In this document: positions 54,145-62,155 of the stretch, piece by piece
How positions within the stretch are numbered: the first letter of the stretch is position 1
Layout: each line of letters starts with the position of its first letter
Source of the DNA: Viridibacillus arvi
GTDB taxonomy: Bacteria > Bacillota > Bacilli > Bacillales_A > Planococcaceae
Length of the DNA stretch: 64,000 nt
Direction of reading: 5' to 3'
NCBI RefSeq assembly: GCF_001274945.1
Contig: NZ_LILB01000001.1
Span: 719,212 to 783,211 of the forward strand
The notes under the pieces: generated by a model
What the model was told of the DNA's origin: nothing
The model's database searches: none
Seen by the model: the letters and a program-made list of their open reading frames with translations, nothing else
Made by a program: the position numbers and the translations under genes

Positions 54145-55026
54145 ATGCGATCTTCACTTTTTTCATACCTAGCGCTCTTCTTTGCTGTATTTGCGTTATC
54201 AACATCTGCAATTTTTGTAAAAATAGCAGATGCTCCACCAGCCATTACTGCATTTTATCGCTTATTTTTTGCGATGCTCATATTGTTACCTTTTTTAATC
54301 GGGAATAAGAGTTACCGACAAGAACTTGTTGGTTTAACTAAAAAGCAATGGGGGTTAGGGATACTTTCCGGCCTATTTTTAGCCTTTCATTACGTATTAT
54401 GGTTTGAATCTTTAGAATACACATCTGTTGCTAGTTCAACGGTAATCGTAACGTTACAACCTCTATTTTCTATGGTTGGGGGTTATTTTCTATTTAAAGA
54501 ACGCTTTTCTAAAGGCGCTATCATTGGTTGCTTTGTAGCGATTTTAGGTAGTTTGATTATTGGTTGGCAGGACTTACAAATAAGCGGCGACGCACTATAC
54601 GGAGATATCTTAGCCTTTATCGCAGCAGGTATTATTACTGGCTATTTCTTTATTGGACAATCTGTTCGGAAGGAGTTATCTCTTATTCCGTATTCAGTTA
54701 TAGGTTATGGGAGTAGCTCAATCTTTTTGGCCATCTATGCACTTTGCCTAAATGAATCATTTACTAACTACTCATCAACTACATGGTGGGCTTTATTAGG
54801 TCTAGCATTTGTGGCAACTATTTTAGGGCAGACGATTTTCAATTGGCTAATCAAATGGATTAGCACTTCTGTTATCTCCATGAGTATTTTAGGAGAAACG
54901 ATTGGCACTTGTATTCTTGCTTACTTCATTTTGGGAGAAGTCATATCCATTGAGCAAGCAGTAGGTATTATCGTTATCTTAATTGGTTTAGCAATATTTC
55001 TAGTCCAGCAAAGAAAGACGAATTAA
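54145..55026 (+). CDS. EamA/DMT-family transporter
   Basis: 293 residues and ten helices in two EamA halves: STSAIFVKIADAPPAITAFY RLFFA (helix 1-2), LEYTSVASSTVIVTLQPLFS MVGGYFLFKERFSKGAIIGC, and in the second half STSVISMSILGETIGTCILA YFILGEVISIEQAVGIIVIL. A typical RhaT/YdcZ-like exporter of unknown substrate. RBS CAGGAGTACACAAC. Monocistronic, with a strong terminator. Confidence 0.88.
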   Translation: MRSSLFSYLALFFAVFALSTSAIFVKIADAPPAITAFYRLFFAMLILLPFLIGNKSYRQELVGLTKKQWGLGILSGLFLAFHYVLWFESLEYTSVASSTVIVTLQPLFSMVGGYFLFKERFSKGAIIGCFVAILGSLIIGWQDLQISGDALYGDILAFIAAGIITGYFFIGQSVRKELSLIPYSVIGYGSSSIFLAIYALCLNESFTNYSSTTWWALLGLAFVATILGQTIFNWLIKWISTSVISMSILGETIGTCILAYFILGEVISIEQAVGIIVILIGLAIFLVQQRKTN

Positions 55027-55030
55027 ACGA

Positions 55031-55070
55031 AAAAACAACGGCTAGTAAATCTGCCGTTGTTTTTTATTTT
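55031..55070 (+). terminator. Rho-independent terminator
   Basis: AAAACAACGGC pairs with GCCGTTGTTTT, then TTATTTTTTT; it also serves the convergent acetyltransferase gene. Confidence 0.85.
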
Positions 55071-55093
55071 TTTTAGCACTATGCAATGATACT

Positions 55094-55654
55094 TCAATTA
55101 CTACGATTTTTATAATAGATTAAAAAATCCGTCCATTTGTCATCCTCATAAGAAAACTCTTTTCTCTCGCATTCAAAGAGATATCCTGCCCTTTCCGCCA
55201 GTTTTATGGAAGGATTATTATCTACATTAATATGTAATTCAATTCTATGGAAATCTAAAGTCGAGAAAAACAAATCAGTTGCAGCCTTGACACTCTCTAT
55301 TCCGTACCCATTTTTCCAAAACTGATTATGAATAGAATAACCCATCATCGCCCATTGATAATCCATCCTCAGTATCGTTATTAGCTCCACTTTCCCGACA
55401 TTCACGCCATCTTCTTTACGGAAAATCCCGAGGATATACATTTCATCCTTCTTTGCTGATTGATCAAATCCATTTATCCAGTTGATAAACCAATCCTCAG
55501 TAGAAGTAGACATATTTAAAGGTTTACCATCATCATATTTGTATTGCGAAGGCAATCGATTATCAAACTGTGTATACCAATTGAGATAATCCTCTTTTTT
55601 ATAAGGACGTATAATCAATCTTTCAGTCTCTATTTGTAAATTTGAAAAATCCAT
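55094..55654 (-). CDS. GNAT acetyltransferase (RimJ/RimL type)
   Basis: 186 residues. LQIETERLIIRPYKKEDYLN WYTQ at the N-terminus, WAMMGYSIHNQFWKNGYGIE SVKAATDLFF with the acetyl-CoA loop, and HRIELHINVDNNPSIKLAER AGYLFECERKEF make it an Acetyltransf_3 (RimJ/RimL/YdaF) member. Such enzymes acetylate protein N-termini, drugs or other amines. RBS GGGGGTAGCAAT. Faces the EamA gene. Confidence 0.88.
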   Translation of the reverse strand: MDFSNLQIETERLIIRPYKKEDYLNWYTQFDNRLPSQYKYDDGKPLNMSTSTEDWFINWINGFDQSAKKDEMYILGIFRKEDGVNVGKVELITILRMDYQWAMMGYSIHNQFWKNGYGIESVKAATDLFFSTLDFHRIELHINVDNNPSIKLAERAGYLFECERKEFSYEDDKWTDFLIYYKNRSN

Positions 55655-55850
55655 ATTGCTACCCCCTACGTTATTTCATCATTGAACTTTTTATGTTAAT
55701 AAAATCCAAATACAACTTTAACATATTTTCCCTTAAAAAGTGTAATTATATTTTTCATCAGTAATCCCCCTATAACTTCATCAATTAAAAACAAATAAAA
55801 AACAGTATACTGATTGAAATCTTTTCATTTGAATTAGAATTTGACGAAAT

Positions 55851-55902
55851 GTATACAAACGTATACAATCAACATTATAACCTTTTGTATACATTTGTAT
55901 AC
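55851..55902. promoter_or_regulatory. Four GTATAC repeats in two 10-bp-spaced pairs
   Basis: GTATAC occurs at 55851, 55861, 55887 and 55897: two pairs, each with 10-bp spacing, 36 bp apart, inside TGTATACAAACGTATACAAT and TTGTATACATTTGTATACAA. A fifth copy (AGTATACT) is at 55804. The last pair ends 19 bases before the start at 55921. This is a probable regulator-binding array for the following two-gene unit. Confidence 0.7.
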
Positions 55903-55920
55903 AAAGAAGGAGGGGTTTTA

Positions 55921-56310
55921 ATGAGAGATGGAAAATTTAAGGATTTAAAGAAAGAGGGTCATCATCGAGGTGAGCGTCATAAAGGAAGAGGTGGATCTGG
56001 AGAACGTGGACCAAAAACATTTCGTCGAGGTAGAGCAATTGCTTTTTTAGAGAGAATGAATCTTAAGCGTTTCACTATTAAGCAGCAATTAGATAAACCT
56101 GAGTTTCAATCTATTCATCCAATTTTAGTCGGTGAATTAAAAGCCATTGATATGGTAATCAACGAATTTATTCAATTGTTTGAAATACAAGAGAATGAAG
56201 CAATGGATATCCCAAACAATGATGAACACACAGAAAATTTGGAGTTGGATAGTAAAGAGTCAGTAACTATTGATGAGGGAGGAATTGAACCTAATGAAAC
56301 AAATAAATAA
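55921..56310 (+). CDS. Small basic protein, RG/H-rich head, unknown function
   Basis: 129 residues from ATG 55921 with GAAGGAGGGG. The first 35 residues are rich in Gly, Arg, His and Lys (KKEGHHRGERHKGRGGSGER GPKTFRRGRA). Then a helical segment AIAFLERMNLKRFTIKQQLD KPEFQSIHPILVGELKAIDM VINEFIQLFEI, and an acidic tail. Similar proteins exist in Bacillus without assigned function; nucleic-acid or regulatory binding is suggested by the basic head only. It overlaps the following methyltransferase gene by 17 bases and shares its promoter with the GTATAC array, possibly as the regulator acting there. Confidence 0.65.
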   Translation: MRDGKFKDLKKEGHHRGERHKGRGGSGERGPKTFRRGRAIAFLERMNLKRFTIKQQLDKPEFQSIHPILVGELKAIDMVINEFIQLFEIQENEAMDIPNNDEHTENLELDSKESVTIDEGGIEPNETNK

Positions 56311-56932
56311 TTATATCGATTCAGTGTTTCAAAATCATAATACTCATTTGGAGGAAGTCATTTCGTCCATAGAAGAAAATGGCATGCCCTCCATATCGGT
56401 ATCTCCTTCTTCAGGGAAACTTTTAACTATGCTAATTTCCATTTCAGGAGCTAAAAACGTTCTTGAGATAGGTGCACTAGGAGGTTATAGTGGCATTTGT
56501 CTTACAAGTGGATTCGGGAAAGAAGGAAAATTAACTTCTCTTGAATTAGAAGAAAAATACGCTGAGTTAGCAAACATCAATCTATCTAAAGCAGGATTTG
56601 GAGATCAAGTGTCGTATCTAACTGGTCCAGCATTGCAGAGCCTTGAAAAACTATTTGAGGATAATAAGCGATTTGACTTTTTCTTTATCGATGCTGACAA
56701 AGAAAACTATGAAAATTACTTAGAATATTGTATTAAACTTGCGGAATCAGGAGCTATAATCGTTGCTGACAATGTACTTGCTCGAGGTAGTGTAGCAGAC
56801 CAAGAGGTTAAACCTAAACACTATTCCGAATTAATGAAGAAATTTAATGAAACAGTGGCCAATCATCCTCAATTAGAATCTATTCTTATTCCAATTGGTG
56901 ATGGAATGACTATTTCAAAAGTGAAGAAATAA
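56294..56932 (+). CDS. O-methyltransferase (CCoAOMT/COMT-like family 3)
   Basis: 212 residues from ATG 56294 (GGAGGAATT upstream; the frame is open from 56270). SAM-binding motifs: ISGAKNVLEIGALGGYSGIC (motif I), LEEKYAELANINLSKAGF, and FDFFFIDADKENYENYLEYC with metal-site Asp, followed by GAIIVADNVLARGSVADQE (DN metal ligands). This is the divalent-cation-dependent O-methyltransferase family acting on catechol-like hydroxyls. The substrate is unknown. It is translationally coupled to the small RG-rich protein. Confidence 0.88.
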   Translation: MKQINNYIDSVFQNHNTHLEEVISSIEENGMPSISVSPSSGKLLTMLISISGAKNVLEIGALGGYSGICLTSGFGKEGKLTSLELEEKYAELANINLSKAGFGDQVSYLTGPALQSLEKLFEDNKRFDFFFIDADKENYENYLEYCIKLAESGAIIVADNVLARGSVADQEVKPKHYSELMKKFNETVANHPQLESILIPIGDGMTISKVKK

Positions 56933-57029
56933 TTGAATTTTTTATCAAACACCATACTTCGTTAAGAACAGTCTCACTCTAAGTTGTTTTCAAAGTATCT
57001 CATGGTTTAAAGATGATAATTATTAAAAG

Positions 57030-57060
57030 ACCGTTGATAGCCTGCATAACTTTCAACGGT
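57030..57060. terminator. Hairpin terminator
   Basis: ACCGTTGA pairs with TCAACGGT around 15 bases, between the methyltransferase gene and the convergent small membrane protein gene. Confidence 0.6.
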
Positions 57061-57069
57061 TTACTTCAA

Positions 57070-57312
57070 TTATGAATTTGATTTAATCGAAATAGAATTC
57101 CATACCTTTTCTATTAAACTTATAAGTCCAAATAGAAGAAGTGTATTTAAGGCTAATGTTGATAAAGCAAAAAATAAGTTGTTAATTCCATAATCGAAAA
57201 TTGTAAAAATACTTATACCTACATCATCCCCTTTGTAAAAAATCCATTTAAAAGGAAGTCCTAGCAACAAGGCTATTCCAAAACTAATCCATATTTTTAT
57301 GTTTTTCCGCAT
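57070..57312 (-). CDS. Small two-helix membrane protein
   Basis: 80 residues with two helices (about 6-25, KIWISFGIALLLGLPFKWIF, and 44-65, NNLFFALSTLALNTLLLFGL) and a short outside loop KGDDVGIS. RBS AAAGGAGGGG is strong, so it is likely expressed. No family recognised. Another small membrane protein follows upstream at 57433 on the same strand. Confidence 0.65.
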   Translation of the reverse strand: MRKNIKIWISFGIALLLGLPFKWIFYKGDDVGISIFTIFDYGINNLFFALSTLALNTLLLFGLISLIEKVWNSISIKSNS

Positions 57313-57432
57313 ATAGATGGTCCCCTCCTTTAAGAACTTTCCAAACTAAAATCTGATTAAGATATATTATGTATTTGTTTTAATACAAAGTTCAGTAATG
57401 ATTAAGTATCTTAATGGAATACTTCCGAATAA

Positions 57433-57930
57433 TTATTCTGATAGACTACTTTTCTTTTTATCTTTATATGCCATCATTCCACTTATAAACAAACAAAGAA
57501 GTATTAATAATGTAAAGGTAAAAAAGTTAAAGAAGACTGCGTTAGAATAGATGCTTAGTAAAGGAATTTTCGATTCTTCATGATATATTGGGTTTACTTC
57601 GGCAAGAAGGGATTTTAATTGAATTGCTCTTATTAGAGTGGTACTTACAATCAAGATTATTCCCAATAAGCTACCTGCTACAGTCATTCGAATAATCCCC
57701 TTCTGCAAGTTGCTATACATAAATTCATGCATATAACTGATAGACATAGCGATGAAGACAATAATAAATGGAAATAAAAAAAAGAATGGAAATAAACCGA
57801 TATTACCATTTCCTCCACCATTATTAGTAGGAGAAATTGCTGTTAAGTTGGCAAAAATAAAGGCCCCGATTGTTAAGACTGTACTTAACATATAGATGAT
57901 AAAATAAAGGTACCTTGTTAGTTTTTTCAC
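57433..57930 (-). CDS. Four-helix membrane protein, unknown function
   Basis: 165 residues from GTG 57930 with AAAGGAG nine bases upstream. Four hydrophobic segments: YFIIYMLSTVLTIGAFIFAN, LFPFFFLFPFIIVFIAMSIS, IRMTVAGSLLGIILIVSTTL and VFFNFFTFTLLILLCLFISG. A Gly/Asn loop (NNGGGNGNIG) follows helix 1. No family recognised. It lies 120 bases upstream of the 80-aa membrane protein on the same strand and may form a unit with it. Confidence 0.65.
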   Translation of the reverse strand: MKKLTRYLYFIIYMLSTVLTIGAFIFANLTAISPTNNGGGNGNIGLFPFFFLFPFIIVFIAMSISYMHEFMYSNLQKGIIRMTVAGSLLGIILIVSTTLIRAIQLKSLLAEVNPIYHEESKIPLLSIYSNAVFFNFFTFTLLILLCLFISGMMAYKDKKKSSLSE

Positions 57931-58155
57931 GCATTACAACTCCTTTATAATCTACATTGTACATTAATTGGAAATCTAAAAAATAGTTTGTGTAAACATA
58001 TATAACTAAAGAACTTTATATTTTATCCTCTTGAACACCCTCTCTCGATTTAATTTCAAAACAAATATTTATAAGAATCACATAAAAACAATGTAATCAA
58101 ACGGTTTTAAGCGGTGAAAACACTCTCCCATTTCTCTTATTCTAAATCGATTTTT

Positions 58156-58203
58156 TTGACAAATTAACAACTATTCTATAAAATGAATGACAGTCAGTCA
58201 TGA
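58156..58203 (+). promoter_or_regulatory. tetR promoter with TetR operator
   Basis: TTGACA (58156-58161), 17 bases, then TAAAAT (58179-58184) form a good sigma-A promoter. Immediately after is TGAATGACAGTCAGTCATGA (58184-58203), whose core AGTCAGTCAT recurs at 58829-58838 upstream of the SMR genes. Probable autoregulation. Confidence 0.7.
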
Positions 58204-58218
58204 AATGAGGAATACAAA

Positions 58219-58794
58219 TTGTCAAAAGAAGAAAAGATTATTCTTGCTGCTATCGATGTTTTCCGTGAAAAAGGTGTTGAAAAAACAAAAGTATCCGATA
58301 TTGTAAAATCTGCAGGAATAGCTCAAGGTACTTTTTATTTATACTTTCCATCCAAACTATCCGTGATGCCGGCAATTGCAACTATAATGGTAGAGAAAAT
58401 CATGTCAGAAGTGAACCACCGCTTCCAAGATAATGCGTCGATTGAAGACAAATTAGAGCAAATTGTCGATGCTGTTTTCTATTTAACAAAAGAGTATCGT
58501 GACGTCTTTGCCCTTGTTTATGCTGGAATCACTCAAACTGAGCATTTAAAAGAATGGGAGACTATTTATGCACCTTTTTATGAATGGATGAACAACTTCT
58601 TAAAACAAGCTCAAAATGCCGGAGATATACGCGACTCACTTAATACTGAACGATCCTCTAAGTTGATAATTGGTCTAATTGAATCTGCAGCTGAACAAAT
58701 TTATTTATATGATGATTTTGATGAAGAAAATGCAGCAATTCAGAAACAAGAACTACTTAATTTTTTACATCATGCATTAGGGCTTCGTATTTAA
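58219..58794 (+). CDS. TetR-family regulator of the SMR pair
   Basis: 191 residues from TTG 58219 (GAGGAATACAAA upstream). Helix-turn-helix EEKIILAAIDVFREKGVEKT KVSDIVKSAGIAQGTFYLYF PSK is TetR consensus. The ligand domain ends GLIESAAEQIYLYDDFD. It precedes a paired SMR exporter on the same strand, and operator-like copies lie before itself and before the SMR genes, so it is the likely repressor of both. Confidence 0.9.
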   Translation: MSKEEKIILAAIDVFREKGVEKTKVSDIVKSAGIAQGTFYLYFPSKLSVMPAIATIMVEKIMSEVNHRFQDNASIEDKLEQIVDAVFYLTKEYRDVFALVYAGITQTEHLKEWETIYAPFYEWMNNFLKQAQNAGDIRDSLNTERSSKLIIGLIESAAEQIYLYDDFDEENAAIQKQELLNFLHHALGLRI

Positions 58795-58819
58795 ATTATG
58801 AAGCTTTTGCGCTCGAAAA

Positions 58820-58838
58820 ATGACTGATAGTCAGTCAT
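58820..58838 (+). promoter_or_regulatory. TetR operator before the SMR genes
   Basis: ATGACTGA-TAG-TCAGTCAT is a perfect 8-bp inverted repeat, 56 bases before the first SMR start, sharing AGTCAGTCAT with the tetR promoter. Confidence 0.7.
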
Positions 58839-58893
58839 TATGTACTGACAATTAAAAATGTAACTGATATTGATTACGAAAGGAATGATAAAT

Positions 58894-59244
58894 ATGACTA
58901 AAGATTGGTTGTATGTTGCTTTAACTTGTTTATTTGAATTAATTTGGGTCTTCGGCTTTAATACTGCAAGTACTTGGTGGCACTGGGCTATTATATTAGT
59001 AATTATTGCGGTAGATTTCCACTTCTTATCTAAGGCTTGTGAGAACTTACCAACCGGCACTGTCTATGCTATTTTCGCAGGAATCGGTACAATTGGTACG
59101 ACATTAATGGATGTATTTATATTTGAAGGAGAATTTAGCTTAGCAAAAGGAATTTTCATGGTGATTCTTCTTGCGGGCGTTATTGGATTAAAATTAGCTG
59201 ATAATCATACGAATGATGAAAATGATTTGAAAGGAGTGCATTAA
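58894..59244 (+). CDS. SMR-family transporter subunit 1
   Basis: 116 residues from ATG 58894 (AAAGGAATG upstream; the frame is open from 58870). Four helices: WLYVALTCLFELIWVFGFNT with the essential membrane Glu, WAIILVIIAVDFHFLSKACE NLPTGTVYAIFAGIGTIGTT, and a last helix ending VIGLKLAD. The GTVYAIFAGIGTIGT block is SMR consensus. It pairs with the next gene as a heteromeric exporter, similar in arrangement to YkkCD. Substrates may be small cations or guanidinium-like compounds. Confidence 0.9.
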   Translation: MTKDWLYVALTCLFELIWVFGFNTASTWWHWAIILVIIAVDFHFLSKACENLPTGTVYAIFAGIGTIGTTLMDVFIFEGEFSLAKGIFMVILLAGVIGLKLADNHTNDENDLKGVH

Positions 59245-59246
59245 CG

Positions 59247-59561
59247 ATGGGTTGGATATTTGTATTTTTAGCTGCAATGTCGGAAATTGTAGGCGTTATC
59301 GGTTTAAAGCTATACAGTCAGAATAAAACAATTCGAAATTTGATTCTTTACGCTGGAGGTTTCGGCTTATCATTTGCCCTCCTCTACACTTCGTTTAATT
59401 ATTTACAATTAAGTATTGCTTACGCTGTATGGATCGGTATCGGTACAGTCGGCGCTGTTTTGATTAATATGATTCTATTTGGAGAATCCAAAAACGTAGC
59501 ACGTGTTATTAGTATTATTGCGATCGTTATTGGGGTGGCTGGGTTGAAGGCTGTTTCTTAA
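59247..59561 (+). CDS. SMR-family transporter subunit 2
   Basis: 104 residues, starting two bases after the partner gene. WIFVFLAAMSEIVGVIGLKL holds the conserved Glu in helix 1 and YLQLSIAYAVWIGIGTVGAV the SMR signature; it ends VIGVAGLKAVS. The reciprocal charge pattern (the first subunit has a polar C-terminal tail DNHTNDENDLKGVH, this one has none) fits an antiparallel heterodimer of the YkkC/YkkD type. Confidence 0.9.
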   Translation: MGWIFVFLAAMSEIVGVIGLKLYSQNKTIRNLILYAGGFGLSFALLYTSFNYLQLSIAYAVWIGIGTVGAVLINMILFGESKNVARVISIIAIVIGVAGLKAVS

Positions 59562-59591
59562 TTTTGTAATAGAATATATCCCTCATATCGA

Positions 59592-59638
59592 AGACCCCGT
59601 CATTAATTCGTAAACGAACAAATGGCTGGGGTCTTTTA
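59592..59638 (+). terminator. Rho-independent terminator
   Basis: AGACCCC pairs with GGGGTCT followed by TTTAT; inner CAT/ATG pairs extend the stem. Confidence 0.75.
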
Positions 59639-59688
59639 TAATGGTCACTTGTTCTTTTTTTATTTCTCATTCAAAGTTATCTTATTCG

Positions 59689-60120
59689 TTAAGTTAACAC
59701 TTCATCCATAGCTTCTAGCATATTTCGCCATGCTTGCTCCGTTTGTGGTGCAAAGTCTGACCATTCAGGATGTAATTCGTGAGTTAAAGTGAGTTCACAT
59801 CCTGTCTTGGTTGATACTATGTCAATTATAACACGCGCTGCATCCGGTGATTCTTTTGGAATACCCCAAGTAAATACTAGCCGTTTCGGTCGATTAATTT
59901 CTATATACTCTCCACGGTGGTCAATCTCCTTGCCTTCTCTTAGATCAACAAATGAGAAAGAGCCTCCCACGCTTCCATCAATTTCTACACGTTGAATATC
60001 CCCCTTTGGAAACATCCATTTCTTCACTTTTTCAGGGTCAATCCAAGCTTCAAAAACTTTATCTGATGAAATATTAAAGTTATAAATTACAACTGCATTC
60101 GTATTTGATTGAGTATTCAA
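59689..60120 (-). CDS. SRPBCC/AHSA1-type START-fold protein
   Basis: About 143 residues. VIYNFNISSDKVFEAWIDPE KVKKWMFPKG, GGSFSFVDLREGKEIDHRGE YIEINRPKRLVFTWGIP and QTEQAWRNMLEAMDEVL are the AHSA1 (SRPBCC) pattern: a hydrophobic-ligand cavity protein whose members are mostly uncharacterised in Bacillus. The start is uncertain: GGAG lies just upstream of an in-frame ATG at 60129, so TTG codons at 60123 or 60120 are better spaced. Cytosolic. The next gene upstream is a separate lipoprotein. Confidence 0.8.
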   Translation of the reverse strand: MNTQSNTNAVVIYNFNISSDKVFEAWIDPEKVKKWMFPKGDIQRVEIDGSVGGSFSFVDLREGKEIDHRGEYIEINRPKRLVFTWGIPKESPDAARVIIDIVSTKTGCELTLTHELHPEWSDFAPQTEQAWRNMLEAMDEVLT

Positions 60121-60168
60121 CAAGATCATCTCCAATTGATATAATAAAAGGTTAGTCTGTGCTTTAAA

Positions 60169-60822
60169 TTATTTCGAATAACCGATTACTTTACCTAGTA
60201 TTTCTTTCTGAGGTAGTAATCCAAAGTCTTTACTGTCAATTCCTCGCCACCATTGGTCAACAAGAACATATACTGTATTTTTCTCTACTAAAACAGGTTC
60301 CATATTTATATTGAAATAGTCACGAGTAGTTTGTTCATTTTCAATATTAGAAGCATCTACATTTTGGAAATAAGCTTTTTCGTCCATTCCACGGATTAAC
60401 GCTTTGCCATAAAAAGTATCCAGGACTTTATTATCAATACAAACTTGACCATTTTGTATTTCGATTGTTTCCCCTGATAAACCAACAACTCGACCTAAAT
60501 AACTGCGAGGCAATTGAGGGTTTTTAGTTAATTCTGATTCAGGCATATTAAAATAAATGACATCGCCCCTTTGTAACGAAGAGTAATTCGGTTCTATCAC
60601 CAAATCGCTATTCTCTGATGTCTCATATTCGTGTTTTCCTCTATCCATCGTATCCAGGTTCCATTCCACTTTAAATTGTTCTTCTTTTGGTGATACCGTC
60701 GCAAGTTTTAAAGGTGTATTATCATCAGTTATAAATTCTGGGGTTATCTTATTTGTAGATTCATTTTTTTGAATGCATCCTACTAACACTATACTAAAGA
60801 GTAGGATTAATAATTTTTTCAT
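60169..60822 (-). CDS. Signal-peptidase-I-like lipoprotein without catalytic dyad
   Basis: 217 residues from ATG 60822 (AAAGGAGGATG). MKKLLILLFSIVLVGC is a lipoprotein signal with lipobox LVGC (Cys16). The body is an S26-like fold: SSLQRGDVIYFNMPE, YLGRVVGLSGETIEIQNGQV CIDNK and VYVLVDQWWRGIDSKDFGLL PQKEILGKVIGYSK match signal peptidase I boxes C-E. The usual Ser of SMxPT appears as Thr in LDTMDRG, and the Lys of the VKR box is Gly (YLGRVVG). It is thus probably not a peptidase, or uses another mechanism. Confidence 0.75.
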   Translation of the reverse strand: MKKLLILLFSIVLVGCIQKNESTNKITPEFITDDNTPLKLATVSPKEEQFKVEWNLDTMDRGKHEYETSENSDLVIEPNYSSLQRGDVIYFNMPESELTKNPQLPRSYLGRVVGLSGETIEIQNGQVCIDNKVLDTFYGKALIRGMDEKAYFQNVDASNIENEQTTRDYFNINMEPVLVEKNTVYVLVDQWWRGIDSKDFGLLPQKEILGKVIGYSK

Positions 60823-61033
60823 TACATCCTCCTTTTTTCTAGATATGTCCATAATTATCCCTTAATTCCTTTTTACAATCAATTAAATGACACTTTTATA
60901 CAATTTAATAGTACGTCTGACGATTTAAATCTTAAAAATCCCCGTTCATCATTTCCAAAAAAAGAATTTAAACACTCTTAAGAATTTATTGTACAATAAC
61001 AAATATAGTTAAACCTATCCAGGAGGAATAATA

Positions 61034-61606
61034 TTGTACACATATTCATATGAAATCCCTAAACAAATGTCGATGCAAGATAGATTACCACTAATAGATG
61101 AAAATGGTAACGTTCATTGTTATATAAAAAAGCGAAAACCAAGAATATTGACTCGTATTGTAAATAATTTATTTAGTTTTACTCTTAATTATTGCTTTGA
61201 AGCAGTGGATCTAAATGAAAAAAACATCTATAGAATAAACGCTTTAAAATACCGATTTAAATTAGACTACATGTTAACAACACCGCTTCAGAAAATAGTT
61301 CTGAAAAGAGTTCGTGAGCAACTAATCGAAAGTAAATATACATGGCAAGATAGTTCAGATACATATGTATTTCTTCAACACTATTCTGCAGAAGTACGTT
61401 TATTTAAAAATGATGAAGAAATAGCTACAGTGAAGCTTGTGGACACTAGGAATTCGGATGAGTTAGATAATGTAATCATCACTCTTTTAACTGAAGATAA
61501 TGTCAATTTAGCAGGATTAACGGCCATCCTCTATCTCAGTTTGTATTACTATAACCGTCATGATATTACACTTTTAGGTAAATCTTTTTCTCTTCTTGAT
61601 TTTTAA
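61034..61606 (+). CDS. Tubby-C-terminal-like domain protein (tentative)
   Basis: 190 residues from TTG 61034, set by CAGGAGGAATAA. MYTYSYEIPKQMSMQDRLPL IDENGNVHCYIKKRKPRI and FCFEAVDLNEKNIYRINAL show the repeated charged-strand pattern of the small bacterial tubby/LURP-one-like barrel family. There is no signal peptide. Function is unknown in bacteria; membrane-lipid binding is known for eukaryotic tubby only. Assignment rests on pattern, so confidence is moderate. A perfect terminator follows. Confidence 0.5.
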   Translation: MYTYSYEIPKQMSMQDRLPLIDENGNVHCYIKKRKPRILTRIVNNLFSFTLNYCFEAVDLNEKNIYRINALKYRFKLDYMLTTPLQKIVLKRVREQLIESKYTWQDSSDTYVFLQHYSAEVRLFKNDEEIATVKLVDTRNSDELDNVIITLLTEDNVNLAGLTAILYLSLYYYNRHDITLLGKSFSLLDF

Positions 61607-61659
61607 TAGAACAGAAATACTTTCTATAAACGGCTTTCGAATATTCAAATTTATAAAAT

Positions 61660-61684
61660 AACCGTTCAAAATGTTTGAACGGTT
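61660..61684 (+). terminator. Rho-independent terminator
   Basis: AACCGTTCAAA pairs perfectly with TTTGAACGGTT around ATG, then CTCTTATTTTTTTT. Confidence 0.85.
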
Positions 61685-61727
61685 CTCTTATTTTTTTTGG
61701 ATTAATAAATTAATCAAATGTGGACAC

Positions 61728-61945
61728 TCAAATTACTTTACTTATAAAAATTTTGATATTCAGAAAATCTGCCACGTCTGTGTAGACCGTAATATTATTT
61801 TTTAGCTTCACAAAGAAATGCCCTTCATCTTCAAATCGAATATATGAGACAGAGTGATTTCTAGCGTTTAGTTCATCAATAATTAGCTCCGTAGGATGAT
61901 ATACTGGATTTTTCGCTGTTCTTTTATGTAAATATAGCTATATAC
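61728..61945 (-). pseudogene. C-terminal fragment of an S9-type peptidase
   Basis: An open frame without a start reads KNPVYHPTELIIDELNARNH SVSYIRFEDEGHFFVKLKNN, then ITVYTDVADFLN. YxxFEDEGHxFxKxxN is the last catalytic-His region of prolyl-oligopeptidase/dipeptidyl-aminopeptidase hydrolases, close to their C-terminus. The rest of the enzyme is missing, so it is a truncated remnant. The surrounding 61690-62060 has no other gene. Confidence 0.6.
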
Positions 61946-62065
61946 CAATTGAACGCATACGAATCTCTCCCTTTTTAAATGATTAAATAAATTGCAAAAA
62001 AGTAAATAGTGATGACATTTTTGGCTCTCTCCTTACAGCACTATGTGAAAACCTCATATTTAAGA

Positions 62066-62096
62066 AACGTGAACTCAATAATACCAAGTTCACGTT
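62066..62096 (-). terminator. Hairpin after the M20 hydrolase gene
   Basis: AACGTGAAC pairs with GTTCACGTT around 13 bases, 60 bases past the stop on the minus strand; the tail is TTCTTAAAT. Confidence 0.6.
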
Positions 62097-62155
62097 CACG
62101 TTTACGAATATCTCTCTAGTTATTAGAACAAAAATCAGTCAAATACTAATAGAAA

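Noticed and set aside
58000-58900. Guanidine (ykkC) riboswitch before the SMR pair
   Set aside because: No ykkC-like conserved stem or ACGR-type motif seen; a TetR promoter/operator explains control.
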